Notes under the pieces: generated by a model
The model's input: only the letters and a program-made list of their open reading frames with translations
Databases searched by the model: none
Told to the model about the DNA's origin: nothing
In this document: one piece after another, positions 11,665-23,358 of the stretch
Position numbering within the stretch: the stretch's first letter is position 1
Layout: every line of letters begins with the position of its first letter
Assembly: GCA_036873755.1 (NCBI GenBank)
Contig: JAVTVY010018745.1
Coordinates: forward strand, 1-64,000
Direction of reading: 5' to 3'
Length of the DNA stretch: 64,000 nucleotides
Source: Hanleya hanleyi
Taxonomy: Eukaryota > Mollusca > Polyplacophora > Lepidopleurida > Hanleyidae
Position numbers and translations under genes: made by a program

Positions 11665-13435
11665 GTCCCCTGCCGGACAATCGGATGGGGACTTAGGGAT
11701 TTGCTCCGTCCATCATTCCGTCGCACTTTCCTTGTGACTGCATTAACTCTAAAACAAATTGTCCAATTGACATTCAATTTGGACAATGAGTTGGTATGAG
11801 AGAGAGGATGGCTGGGATTGTTTTTCGGCAAACTGCATAATCCAATATGGCCACCGTGGCTGCTATGGTCTTGACCCTTACTCAGCCATGCTACATAAGT
11901 TTGTGACTGCAATATCTCAAAAATGGTATCTGACTGGTATCATGTCCTTTTCCCCTATTCAGTCATGCTAAATAAGGTTGTCACTGTAATAACTCCAAAA
12001 ACAATTTGTCGGATTGACATCAAACTTTGATAGTGCTCGATATGAGTGAGACAATGTCTTGGAATGTTCTTTGGCAGCATGCATAATCCAATAGGGTCAC
12101 ATTTCGCCTGATTGTGCCTACATGCAGTGCCACCTCGGGTAGCCATAATCCGAAATTGGTTTCTGGGCAATAACTTGAGAACCGCTCCTCAGATTTTGCC
12201 ATGAGATGTCACTTAGGTTTGCATTTTGCCCACTTGCACCTACAGGTGGCGCCACCTGGTAGCAAAATCCGAAATTTGTTTCCTGTTAATAACATGAGAA
12301 CTGCTCATCAGATTCTTCTCAAAGCTGCTAAGCATATACCATATGCCATGAGATATTGCTCGAGATTGCATCTCGCCCACTTGTGCATACAGGTGGCACC
12401 ACCTGGTGACAAACTCTGGAATTCATTTCTGGACTCATTGGATTCTTCTCAAATGTAGTATGCAAATACCGTGCCATGATGTGTAGCTTGGGATTGCATT
12501 TCGCCCGCTTGCACCTACAAGAGCGTCACCTGATGGCCATATTCAAAAATTGGCTTTTGGGCAATAACTTAATATTCTTCTCAAATTTAGTATGCAAATA
12601 CCATGCCATGAGATGTCGCTTGAGATTATGTTTTGCCCACTTGTGCCTAAAGGTGGCGCCACCTGGTGACAAAATCTGAAATTTGTTACCGGGCAATAAC
12701 TAGAGAACCGCTCATCGGATTCTTTTCAAATTTGGTATGCATATATACCATGCCATGAGATGTTGCTTGGGATCTTGTTTTACCCACTTGTGCTTACAGT
12801 TGTCACCACAATACCAAAATTCGTTTCTGGGCAATAACTGGAGGACCTCTTATCGGATTCTTTAATTTGACATGCAGATGCATGTGCTGAGATTCCGCTT
12901 GGGATTGTGTTTCACACATGTGACACCAATTCATTTGCACGCCTTGTCTGCAAACCAACTTTCACCCAACCCTATGCCATGATCTGTTGTCATTACGTGG
13001 TTGCAGTGGTTATCATGTAAGCATGCTTGCAAACATTTTTAACAAAGAATCCCCACCATGATCAGCTAATACCCCAACAGTGACTCGCATTCATTTGGGC
13101 ATGTCATTCGGTATAAGAGTAGCAATGCCTGCATAGCATTGTTTTCAGCAACCTTCACACAGTCGCTATTTACCAGATTTCATGCCGTTTACATTTCAGA
13201 AATAAGCTATCATGTATTTCAAAACAACTCTATTTCTTCATCAAAACTGATGAAACTCAGATGATTTCTCTCCAACTCTCAGATAATGTAATAGATATTT
13301 TAATCATGCAATACTCAAACAAAATTTCCATCATTCAGTGTACTATTTTAATCACAACATTTTATAAACCTTTCATGTTGCCATACTGTCTATGGTATCA
13401 ATGGCAGGGAACATGGACCCCTCTGGTTTTCATTT
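11665..13435 (+). mobile_element. GTCCCC-type HINE/pearl-like element with two core types
   Basis: The 5' palindrome at 11665-11692 (GTCCCC...GGGGAC) is followed by cores of the 'gactgcaataactc' type to about 12100. Then come about five ~165-bp cores of the 'tacaggtggcgccacctgg' type (12110-12900), and the conserved 3' domain (13130-13410) ending GGCAGGGAACATGGACCCCT. The core mixture suggests recombination between related families. The 3' domain aligns by eye with 1985-2250 and 51575-51840. There is no coding sequence. Confidence 0.65.
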
Positions 13436-14020
13436 ACCTTTAGTATTATAAGAATCCTAAAAATAGAATTTATATGTATGTAATTTCATTTTAAATGTTC
13501 CTGGTATTGACTTTATCTATTGACTGTCATGGGTTGGTAGCTTCTCACATACAGCCTTTCTCAAATCACCATCTTAATATTACAAAGACAGCTGTCAGTG
13601 TGTGGACATAAAATTATAGCTTATATCAACTCTCATGAAGTTTTACTGCTCTGTCATCTGTTCAGCTTGTTTGATCAATGGATCTCAAGTAAAGTATCAA
13701 TTTGTTGATTACTGACTTCAGTACCTCTACACCAGTGATCTCATGTATGACCTAGATATCATCCCCTATCTTGTCTGAGAATCCAGTCCCTGTCCTATCT
13801 AAATTTGGTGCCTTTCACCAACCAGACACATGCTCTGTTTTAGTACAATTACACTTCCATGGCATACTTTATATCCGACCTACCAATCACTGACGGTTCT
13901 GTCAGAGATATTTTAAATCTGTTTGTGCAGAATTTTATCGCTGATATATTTTCTCTAGAATTTTGCTCTCCACAAGAAATACAAGTGCTAACATCGCCCA
14001 TCAGGTGGTAGAAATCACCT
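13436..14020. other. no recognised feature
   Basis: AT-rich, non-repetitive DNA. No coding signal was recognised. Confidence 0.5.
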
Positions 14021-14390
14021 GCTTCTTCTGCCTCCTCCTCCCCTCATCTCTCGCTTCATTCCCTTCCACTCCCTCTTGTTCTTCTCCTCGATGTTCCCCC
14101 CATTGCCTTCCCTCAATCTTTGCTCCTTTTCTCCCTGCTCTTCTTCCTCCCTCTTCTCTCCCTCCCCATATCTCTTTTTCTCACCCTTCCTCACTCCTTG
14201 CCCTCATCTCTCCCTTCATTCCCTTCCCCTCCCCCTCTCTTCCCATCTACGTCCACCCAACCACCCTCTGTCTTTGCTCCTTCCCTCTCTCTCCTTTTCC
14301 TCCTCCTCCTCTCCTCCACTTCCTCTCTCCCTCCCTCTCTTCTTCCTCCTTGTCATCTTCTCTCTCCTTTCCTCCTCTTCAGACAGCTTA
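14021..14390. repeat. ~370-bp polypyrimidine tract
   Basis: The plus strand is overwhelmingly C and T, built from CTCC, CTTCC and TCTCC blocks with few scattered purines. Overlapping open frames (for example 13963-14418, rich in S, P, L and F) are composition artefacts. Such homopurine-homopyrimidine tracts can form intramolecular triplexes. Confidence 0.9.
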
Positions 14391-15128
14391 TCGGAGTGAG
14401 AATGTCTCAATTTTGTGAGAGTCAAATCCAGGCATCGCCATTGAATCGCCAGGAACATCCCCTACTTTAGTCAATGATATTTGTCAGAGAGATTTCAAAT
14501 GTTCAAACCAGCCAATCAGCAGATGTTGCATCAAAGTTGTACACACATGATGCATTGGATGTTTTAAAGGGTATGATGTCAGCTTTTTAACCATATGGTT
14601 AGATTTGCTTGTGTAACATTTGATCAAATACATAAATCTGAGAAATCTCTCAGTTCTGAGTGCAATATTATGCATATATGGCTCTTTCTATATGTCATTT
14701 AAAGGTTATGCTCATAAAGGGTTGTTTAACATGACACATATTCTGTACTCGATGAGTGCACAATTTAATCTGAACCTAGAATTGCCATTCAGTTTGCTAA
14801 TATGTAACCAGCCATAATGCTAGGCCTTGATTTCACTGGTAAATATTAATGGGTTGCATCTTTGAAATTATAAACTAAATGAATTACAACAAAATTTGAA
14901 TATTGGCAGATATCATGGATATTCCAGTTCTGAACAAATTTCATGGACAGTTTTTATTCCCGGCCAAGGAATATAGTATTTCTGTTTGTGTGTGTGTGTC
15001 ACAAATTCTTTAATGATATTAGGTTTAGGTAACTTAATGACAGAGGTACATGTAAGAGAATATATACAACACAGGTTTGCCTGTCACAATGTTGAAACTC
15101 AAATTGGTTTGAGATTTCAGCCTTCAAT
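14391..15128. other. no recognised feature
   Basis: AT-rich DNA with a short (GT)n near 14989-14998. No gene recognised. Confidence 0.5.
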
Positions 15129-15316
15129 TTCTGCTGCTGGGAGAATGAACCTGTTAGCCCATTAATTCTGCTGCTGGGAGAAGGAACCTGTTAGCCCATT
15201 AATTCTGCTGCTGGGAGAAGGAACCTGTTAGCCCATTAATTCTGCTGCTGGGAGAAGGAACCTGTTAGCCCATTAATTCTGCTGCTGGGAGAAGGAACCT
15301 GTTAGCCCATTAATTC
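15129..15316. repeat. 37-bp tandem repeat, 5 copies
   Basis: The unit starts TTCTGCTGCTGGGAGAAGGA and ends in ACCTGTTAGCCCATTAA. Five head-to-tail copies are nearly identical, with one substitution (ATG for AGG) in the first. Confidence 0.95.
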
Positions 15317-15534
15317 CATCTTCATACACAAGACAATTTCTCCATTCACACTTTAAATTAGCCTTGATAGATCTGACCACTGATTGCATTCAAATCTGAG
15401 GTGTTAATCTCATCTGCAACCCAGAGACGAACCAATCAGAACATGCTCGATGAGTGTATGTAGGGTGCAGTAGTTACGTCATTCCGCCTTATATGGTGGT
15501 ACGGGTGGTCAGATACATAAGACAGTCAATCCAT

Positions 15535-16382
15535 AACCTATTGCTTTTCACGCCAATCCACCTATAACCTGGGGTCCAGTTCAAATTTTGTTTCCGGACA
15601 ATAACTTTTGAAAAACTGAATGGATTCTTTTCAAATTTGGTGTGTGGGTACCTCGTCTCAAGATTCCAATGGGGATTGTTTTTCACACTAATTCGCCTAC
15701 AGGCGGCACCACCTGGGGGCCAAGTTAAAATTTCTTTTCCTGACAATAACTTTGGAAAAACTGAATAGATTCTTTCAAATTTGTTATGTGGATTCTTTTC
15801 AAATTGGTTTGTGTGTCTCTCACCTCAACGTCTCGCTCGGGATTGCTTTTCATGCCAATCTGCCTATCGGTGGTGCCACCTGGGCCAAGTTAAAATTTTG
15901 TTTCCAGACAATAACTTTTGAAAAACTTAATGGATTCTTTTCAAATTTGGTAGGTGGTTACCTCATCTCAAGATTTCAATTGGGATTGTTTTTCACGCCG
16001 ATCCGCCTACAGGTGGCGCCACTTGGGGGTCAAGTTAAAATTTGTTTCCGGACAATAACTTTTGAAAAAGTGAACAGATTTTTTTCAAATTTGTTATGTG
16101 GGTACAACGCTTCAAGATATCCCTTGGGATAGTTTTTATGCTGATTTACCTATAGGTGATTCCACCTGTGGGCCAAGTTAAAATTTCGTTTTCCGCACAG
16201 TACGTGCTGTAACTTCTGAAAACCTGACTGGATTAGGACAAATTTGGTAATTGTGTACCTTGTCACTGGATCTCACTGGAGACTGCTCTTTATGCCAGTT
16301 ACTGAACGTTGGTTCCAAGCCAAATCAATGACTTCAACGTTGGGGGGGGGGGGGGGGACTTCAACCACTCGAGGTTTCATTC
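15535..16382 (+). mobile_element. HINE/pearl-like tandem-core element, 5'-truncated
   Basis: About four ~165-bp cores ('gacaataacttttgaaaaac', 'ggattcttttcaaatttgg', 'gggattgtttttcacgcc', 'aggtggcgccac') are followed by a 3' tail with G16 (16342-16357), ACTTCAACCACTCGAGGTTT and CATT. The tail matches 4840-4885, and its CTCGAG-TTTCATT end also matches 51836-51850. No 5' palindrome or microsatellite is visible. Confidence 0.65.
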
Positions 16383-16411
16383 ATCTTTAATCACTGGTGT
16401 GTGACTGATAG

Positions 16412-16870
16412 TTTTGTTAATTTGTCCTGGACATATATACAGACCAAGGAAACTCTTTCACACACATACTTCAGTTCCTTGTCTATCCATCTATTCCCCT
16501 GTGCTCGGGGGTCCCCTGTGCATGGACCATAAATGCTGTTGCTCGCCCCATCCAATCCTTGCGCTCGTGAAGAATTTCCACGACAGTGGACAAACTTCCA
16601 TAGACCCACACCAGTTCTTCTCCAAGTTAGCAGATTGCTGAAAATTTGTCCGAGCCCATGGAACTTTCTATGCGGGTGAGGAATATTCAAGTGCACAGGG
16701 ATTGGATGGGGCAAGTGCCAGGGTTTCTGATCCATTCACACAGAATTGGCCCTGAGCCCACAGAAATAGATAAATGGACGAGGAACTGAGGTGCGTGTAT
16801 GGAAGAATTCCCTAGGCCTGATACTAAAGGACAACAACCCCAATTTCCACTGTACATTCTGATGTGAGAA
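16412..16870. repeat. diverged long inverted repeat, ~200-bp arms
   Basis: Left arm blocks 'cttcagttccttgtctatcc', 'ccccatccaatcc' and 'agcagattgctg' are mirrored in reverse complement in 16640-16830, with roughly 75% identity by eye. It could be two copies of a short repeat in opposite orientation, or an old foldback. Confidence 0.55.
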
Positions 16871-17523
16871 TGCATGACTACATGTACATGGTTAGCACCT
16901 CCCTTGGGTGCAAATTGAATCTGGTTTCTAACATTTATCGGACAGTGAAGCTTCATCTTTCTCGGCTGTAAATGTTTTGGAGTTAATTAATGCTTCAGCA
17001 AATATTATAATTTAATGATCTTATTTTTAAATATTTTTTGACTGTATCAATCAAAAAGTCAAGGTTTTCTGATGAGGTATAAACATTTTAGTATTATTAC
17101 ATGATAGTATATAACTGTAAATAGATTACTAACATTATTCGTTACCTGCTGTTGAATGAACCCAAATTCAAATGATGAAAATTGAATGTCTGTTTTTCTC
17201 CAAGCTTTGTCCATGTTGATCAGTAGAATTGTGTGACTGATTTCTGACATGTATGCCATGCTCTCACATGCTGGGCATTTATTATCCTTTCTGAATGTCC
17301 TTTCTCAAAGAGTATATACAGTTCTATTCTATTCAGTCTGGGGTCCACTTATCTCACTCTCCTTCAACCCCTACCTTGAAAGTTTATTGTAGTCTGAGTA
17401 ACAAAATCTGTTTTGGTGGCCTTTAGTATTCTTTAAGTGGCTGTGTAATGGATATTCAATTAGATGTATTATCTCTCAGGTACTGCCAATAATAAAACAG
17501 TGGTAAAGTTGCCCACTCAGCCC
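16871..17523. other. no recognised feature
   Basis: AT-rich DNA with no coding or repeat signal. Confidence 0.5.
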
Positions 17524-17655
17524 CCTGAGACTGACCCAGTGGCTGTACATCAATGGTTGATTGCCCACTGGGCCATTGTTGATCACCCGCCCTGAGACTG
17601 ACCCAGTGGCTGTACATCAATGGTTGATTGCCCACTGGGCCATTGTTGATCACCT
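17524..17655. repeat. 67-bp tandem duplication
   Basis: Two almost identical copies begin CCTGAGACTGACCCAGTGGC, at 17524 and 17591. Each contains the imperfect inverted pair CCCAGTGG / CCCACTGGG. Confidence 0.9.
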
Positions 17656-19171
17656 CCAGTAAGCATTACTGTTACTGAGACTTTTTGACTTGAGTAAAAC
17701 TTCCTGTTTTTGTTGACCAACTTATTTATTGATTAGGGACGCCCCATTTTTCAAGGTTGCCCGTGCGTGACTTGTAAGTGAGTTGTCTCCCAGGAGTAAC
17801 TGGCAGATATAAGAAAACGATATTGATTCAGCGTGCACATGACTGGCTGGGTGATAGCTATAAGGAACTTATTTTACTAGAGCAAAAAATGTGGGGCACA
17901 TAAACAGGGACACAGATGAGAACAGGAAGTTGTCCTAGCTCTTTTGTGGGGATGTAATGACTATATTGTAGAGATCTCACAGTTGGTTATTAGATTTATC
18001 CAGCTGTTAGATCATAGATGTGTCATCAGCTGCCAATACATTTGTTCAGTTCAAGCACCGTGATGAGATTGTTGATGTGTGATTGAAGCTCTAGCTGGCG
18101 TAAAGATTATTTAAGATAGCTATGATGAATGATCAGGTAAGTTCAGTCCAGTTTTTCTGTCTCATTGACAATAGTAACCATATGGAGATGCACACACCAT
18201 ATACTAGCTGGTATAGTATAGCTCAGTAGTAAGATCTCTGTAAATGTGATGTTGTATACATGTGATTAATAGTTATAACACCTGCTGTTGCAGTGACTTG
18301 AACTTGAATTATATCTCTGTTGATCTTGGCAACAGTACATTTGATGTCAGAAATTTAATTTTGAATATGTATCTTGTCAGTTATGATGATTTCATTTAAA
18401 GCGCGTACAGTCCACTGAGCTATTTGAAGATAATTAATGGAGGTCGTGGACCCACCATACTGAATAGTTTACTCAAGTGAGAATTAAGGTAAAGGATAAC
18501 AATCCGACATATTTTCTGATCAAAGACGTACTCAAAACTTTAACAAATTATTCACCAAATGTGAACAGTTTTGACTGAAATTGTGACACATTTTCAGGCC
18601 TCATGAGAGGAGAGCACCTGCATTTCTCACCAAAACAAATTTTAAGGTGAGCAGATTATTGCTCATCTAAATGCTCCAAATTTACATTGTTTCACACAGA
18701 ACTCTTATCAAGATGCACTCCAGGTATTCTCTGAACTCCTCACCTGTGATTTCCTCATGGCTAGGCCTGATGTAAAAAATATCATATTTTTGTCATGACC
18801 TTTCCCTCAACAGGCTGGTCACTGTAGAAATGGGGCCTAAATTTAGGTTCCATGCTATTGATAAGGACCATAATTTCTCTGTTAGCACTTGATTTGGTAC
18901 ATGTCTGGATAGTTAGTAGTCCTTATGATGTATGTAAATATACCTTTTGGGTATACTGGTATTTATATGGTGTATGCTGTGAATGACCTGACAATGGATC
19001 CGTCGGTATTATTCCCTCCCGTCATGTATTATTCAGTGTCTCCTCGGGTATTCACAGTGCTATAAATATCAGCTAATACTGAGATGAATGACTGTGTATC
19101 CCCCTGATGTGTACCTATCGTCAGATTTATATCTAGAGGATAGTCGCATCCATTTCACACCTGCGCTAATT
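17656..19171. other. unassigned, apparently single-copy DNA
   Basis: No element recognised. An ATG with a good splice-donor context (CAG|GTAAGT) occurs at 18122-18141. It encodes only a few codons and has no supporting homology, so it is not annotated as an exon. Confidence 0.4.
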
Positions 19172-20914
19172 GTCCCCCGCTACTTAGTAGGGGGGGGACT
19201 TAGAAACACCGGTGTCCGTGATTCCGTGATTCCGTAATTCCGTGATTCCGTAATTCCGTAATTCCGTAAGATTTTCTTGTCCGGACAATAACTCATGAAC
19301 GATTTAACCGATCAACTTCAAACTTGGGGTGTGCCTTGACATTGGCGAGAGGACGGTTGGGATTGTTTTTCAGCAATGTGCGTAATCCAATATGGCCGCC
19401 GTCAGCCATTTTGGATTATAAGCAGTATGATCTTAGATTTTCTTGTCCGGACAATAACTCGTGAACGATTTAACCGATCAACTTCAAACTTGGGGTGTGC
19501 CTTGACACTGGTGAGAGGACGGTTGGGATTGTTTTTCAGCCATGTGCGTAATCAAATATGGCCGCCGTCAGCCATTTTGGATTATAAGCTGTTCGATCTT
19601 AGATTTTCTTGTCCGGACAAGAACTCGTGAACGATTTAACCGATCAACTTCAAACTTGGGGTGTGTCTTGACATTGGTGAGAGGACGGTTGGGATTGTTT
19701 TTCAGCAATGTGCGTAATCAAATATGGCCGCCGTCAGCCATTTTGGATTATAAGCAGTTCGATCTTAGATTTTCTTGTCCGGACAATAACTCGTGAATGA
19801 TTTAACCGTTCAACTTCAAACTTGGGGTATGCCTTGACATTGGTGAGAGGACGGTTGTGATTGTTTTTCAGCAATGTGCGTAATCTAATATGGCCGCCGT
19901 CAGCCATATTGGATTATAAGCAGTTGGATCTTGTCCGGACAACAACTCGAGAACGATTCAACCGATCTACTTCATATGTGGGGAGTGCCTTGACATTGTT
20001 GAGAGGAGGATTAGGATTGTTTTTCAAGGACGTGCTTGATCCAATATGGCCACCATCAGCCATACTGGATTTCATTGGATTTTAAGCAGTTTGATCTTGT
20101 CCGGACAATAACTGGAGTACGATTCAACTGATCTACTTCAAACTTGGGGAGTGCCTTGACATCGGTGAGAGGACGGTTTGGATTTTTTTTCAGCGATGTG
20201 CATAATCCAATATAGCCACCGTCAGCCATATTGGATTATAAGCAGTTGGATCTTAGATTTTCTTGTCCGGACAATAACTCGTGAACGATTTAATCGATCA
20301 ACTTCAAATTTGGGGTGTGCCTTGACATTTGTGAGAGGACGGTTGGGATTGTTTTTCAGCAATGTGCGTAATCTAATATGGCCGCCGTCAGCCATATTGG
20401 ATTGTAAGCAGTTGAATCTTGTCTGGACAATAACTCGAGAACGATTCAACCGATCTACTTCATACCTGGGGAGTGCCTTGACATTGTTGAGAGGAGGATT
20501 AGGATTGTTTTTCAAGGACGTGCTTAATCCAATATGGCCACCATCGGCCATACTGGATTTCATTGGATTTTAAGCAGTTTGATCTTGTCCGGACAATAGC
20601 TGGAGTACGATTCAACTGATCTACTTCAAACTTGGGGAGTCCCTTGACCTTAGTGAGAGGACAGTCATGTATCATGTTTTATGGATGTGCATAATCCAAT
20701 ATGGGTGCCATCTGCTGTATTAGATTATGTTAAGCTCATCAGCGATATCTCCATTTTCAAATCATACTCTTATCAATGATATGAGATATCATCGACCCCA
20801 AAAAATCGACCATAGAGGTCCATGGCCCCCGCAGCAGCAGCGCCAGTTATGGTGGATGTAATCCACCATAACTGGTGCTGCTAGCGGGGGACATGGACCT
20901 CTATGGTCGATTTT
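19172..20914 (+). mobile_element. GTCCCCC-type HINE/pearl-like element with nine cores
   Basis: The 5' palindrome (19172-19199, GTCCCCCGCTACTTAGTAGG...GGGGAC) is followed by a 'gtgattccgtaattcc' simple repeat (19208-19268). Nine ~165-bp cores then start near 19276, 19441, 19608, 19774, 19930, 20095, 20261, 20418 and 20584. Each core opens with CTTGTCCGGACAATAACTC and contains 'caacttcaaacttgggg', 'ttgggattgtttttcagc' and 'aatatggccgccgtcagcca'. The last cores pair as A/B variants (19930-20095 resembles 20418-20584), showing segmental duplication. The 3' end GCGGGGGACATGGACC lies in a palindrome (20802-20914). No protein is encoded. Confidence 0.75.
20802..20914. repeat. 113-bp near-perfect palindrome at element 3' end
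   Basis: The arms run from AAAATCGACCATAGAGGTCC to its complement GGACCTCTATGGTCGATTTT, around a centre near 20858 ('ggtggatgtaatccacc'). The left arm is an inverted copy of the element's own 3' terminus. Each arm also contains an internal short hairpin (GACC...GGTC). Confidence 0.85.
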
Positions 20915-23358
20915 GTTATCATCAATTTGCCATCAGTTCGCGCGATAAGAAATATGAGGAGAAATATACAGTACACGTCCTAATTAGTTGTTTTCAGGCT
21001 AAAATGATGGTCGAGAACAATTTTTGGTTCGATTAATATTTTTACAACCAGTAGTTTAAAACATTTCATTTTATTTTGTCAAATTTTTCATGTCCCAATA
21101 TGACATGAAGCAGTCAACATGACTTGTTGTCAAAGTTAGAATAAATTGAATGTTTATAAAATATCTATTTTTGTACCAAATCTATCAATTGCATTTTGCT
21201 GTAGATTTCCCTATAAACTAACCTGTCCATTATTTTTAGCTGGGCATAGTGATAAATTACACAGCCTATGATTATAGCAATTCATCTGTACAGTAGCACA
21301 ATCAGTGCTCATTTAAGTCTTCTACGCTTTTATCAGGTACTGGTATACCAGGAATTGAATGAAATTGGACTAAATTCAGGGCTCAGGAATTTTTGCTTTA
21401 TTAAATTTGAATGAAGAAATCGACCTGAAACTTTCTGTCGCTCTGACGTTGTTTTGCTTCAGTGACGATTATAGCCTTACAGAAGATGATCCCCTGAAAT
21501 GACCTAAACAATGTGTTGTCCTTATTCGACCTATATATTCATGCACTCAAGCATACATGCCACATAACTATGATAGGTCAGGGAGAAGTTGATTACCTCA
21601 GATGAACATATGATATATATAGATAGGGAGAAGAAAACAGTAGATTTATATGTAATACATGTAGTCCAACATTGTCTCTATTTATACAACAGGAATATCA
21701 AATGTCAATTATTGGATATGGAATCAGTCCTAAGGTTAAAATTGAACAGCTAGGACAGTGATTAGTGTACTGGTGTAATGTGAGTCTGACTATGCTGACA
21801 AATAATCCTAAGGTGGCTGGCCATTTAATATAGACAGGAGAGTTCACTATAGACAGATAAGTTGAATGTAGACAGGTAAATTTAACATAGACAGGTAAGA
21901 AAGGAGACAGGAAACTATAATCAGTGTCCAAGATCCTAATCATTCAGTTTGACTTGTGTATTAAGTGATGACAATAAATTATACCTAGTTGCGATACTCA
22001 ACCCGAAAGTACCTTGTATTAGAATTAAGCCATAGCTTAAGACTGATACTCCTTTAGATATTTGAATGTTTCTGAAGACCAGTTTAAGGGAATACCAATG
22101 AGTTTTACCACTTGATCTTTGACAGAAATATCACTCACTTGTTTCCTGCGTCAATGTTATCCATAGACCTGGATCATTATGGCGGTGGTCAGTTGTACCT
22201 CTCCAAGAGTCCAATCACCAGACATGTAGATTGTTGACAATTGACAACCATGCACTATAAAGGGATTAAAAAGTAAGTCCCTGTATATATATATAATTGT
22301 AAAGAAATAAGCTTTCATAATTACACACATATAAGACAAATCTTAACAAGGAAAATCAGAGGATGTATAGAAGATCAGAGTATGAGTCTGAGTATGAGTC
22401 TGATCAATGTCAGAGTATGTATACGTACTCACCAATGGTGACAAGCTTCAGTCAATCATGTTTACCAGTGGTTACATTCCCTTTAAAACCAACCGTGTTG
22501 AACACCATTGGATGAGCTGAGTGAATGTCCGCAGTGTAAGATTCCCGGCCACCATTGCAGATTTGTGTGAGATTATTAGATGATTCATGACTATAGCTAC
22601 CTTTGAAATTTCTAATTCTTCCTGTTTTATTGTGGTTTATTTTTACAAAATGTACAGTTCAGGGCAGAAGTAACATAACCATGAATGCAGGTCCCGGCTC
22701 GTGTGCTACTGTGCATATAGTCGCAGAAGGGCATTTAGACGTGTTGTGATGTGTTTAGTAAACATCGCAGCCTGCACTGACCATATAGTCGCGAGAGTAT
22801 TTTTCTTCAATAATGATCATAACTGCACAGGTAGTTTTGTAACCACAAGTATTTGCTCGTGTTGTGTTTTTTCTGTAGTCTTATTAAAGGTTACATTGTT
22901 CCTGTCCTGTATTGTAGCTGTGTTGGAGTGTAACAGGTGGAATGTTAGGTTTCAGCTGCTACACAAATTCCTACATCTGATGTTGCGAGACCTTCTTAGA
23001 TACTAAATTGTGGCAACATGTCGTGTTAGCTGCCAACAAGTGGCAGACTCGATGCTGGGAAAATGTATTCAACGCTTTCCAATCAATACTTAAAACATGC
23101 GAGAGTGCGGATTACAAGGGAATTACCCCAGTGAGACAGATTCCCAGTCCATTTCTGTAGTTAATGACTTAATTGTTCTGTGCAGTATGGCAATTAACAT
23201 GCAGATTTCTGGTACTGTTGCACTGGAGACTCACTCAGATTTTTAAAAGGCAGATTCGTAATGCGCACAGTCTTTTTTTTGCAATCTGTTCATAGATTTG
23301 TCCATTTCCTCCAGGCTGTAATTTCTTTGAACAGTTTGCTTTATATGTGATTTGTTGT
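20915..23358. other. unassigned, apparently single-copy DNA
   Basis: No gene or transposon recognised. Minor repeats are four spaced 'atagacagg(t/a)' words at 21830-21912 and a short 'gagtatgagtct' duplication at 22378-22405. The short ORFs here lack recognisable motifs. Confidence 0.45.

Noticed and set aside
13963..14470. Overlapping S/P/L-rich ORFs up to 151 codons
   Set aside because: They arise in three frames from the polypyrimidine tract, so they reflect composition rather than coding.
18122..18141. Possible first coding exon (ATG...CAG|GTAAGT)
   Set aside because: Only five codons before the donor, no promoter motif and no downstream exon recognised; a match of this length is expected by chance.
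18205..18235. tRNA-like A box (TAGCTCAGTAGTAAGA)
   Set aside because: No B box or cloverleaf pairing downstream.
19376..20573. Plus-strand ORFs of 84-131 codons with repeated I-W-P-P-S-A-I-L-D
   Set aside because: They are readings of the ~165-bp HINE cores. Frames shift between cores of different length and both strands are open.
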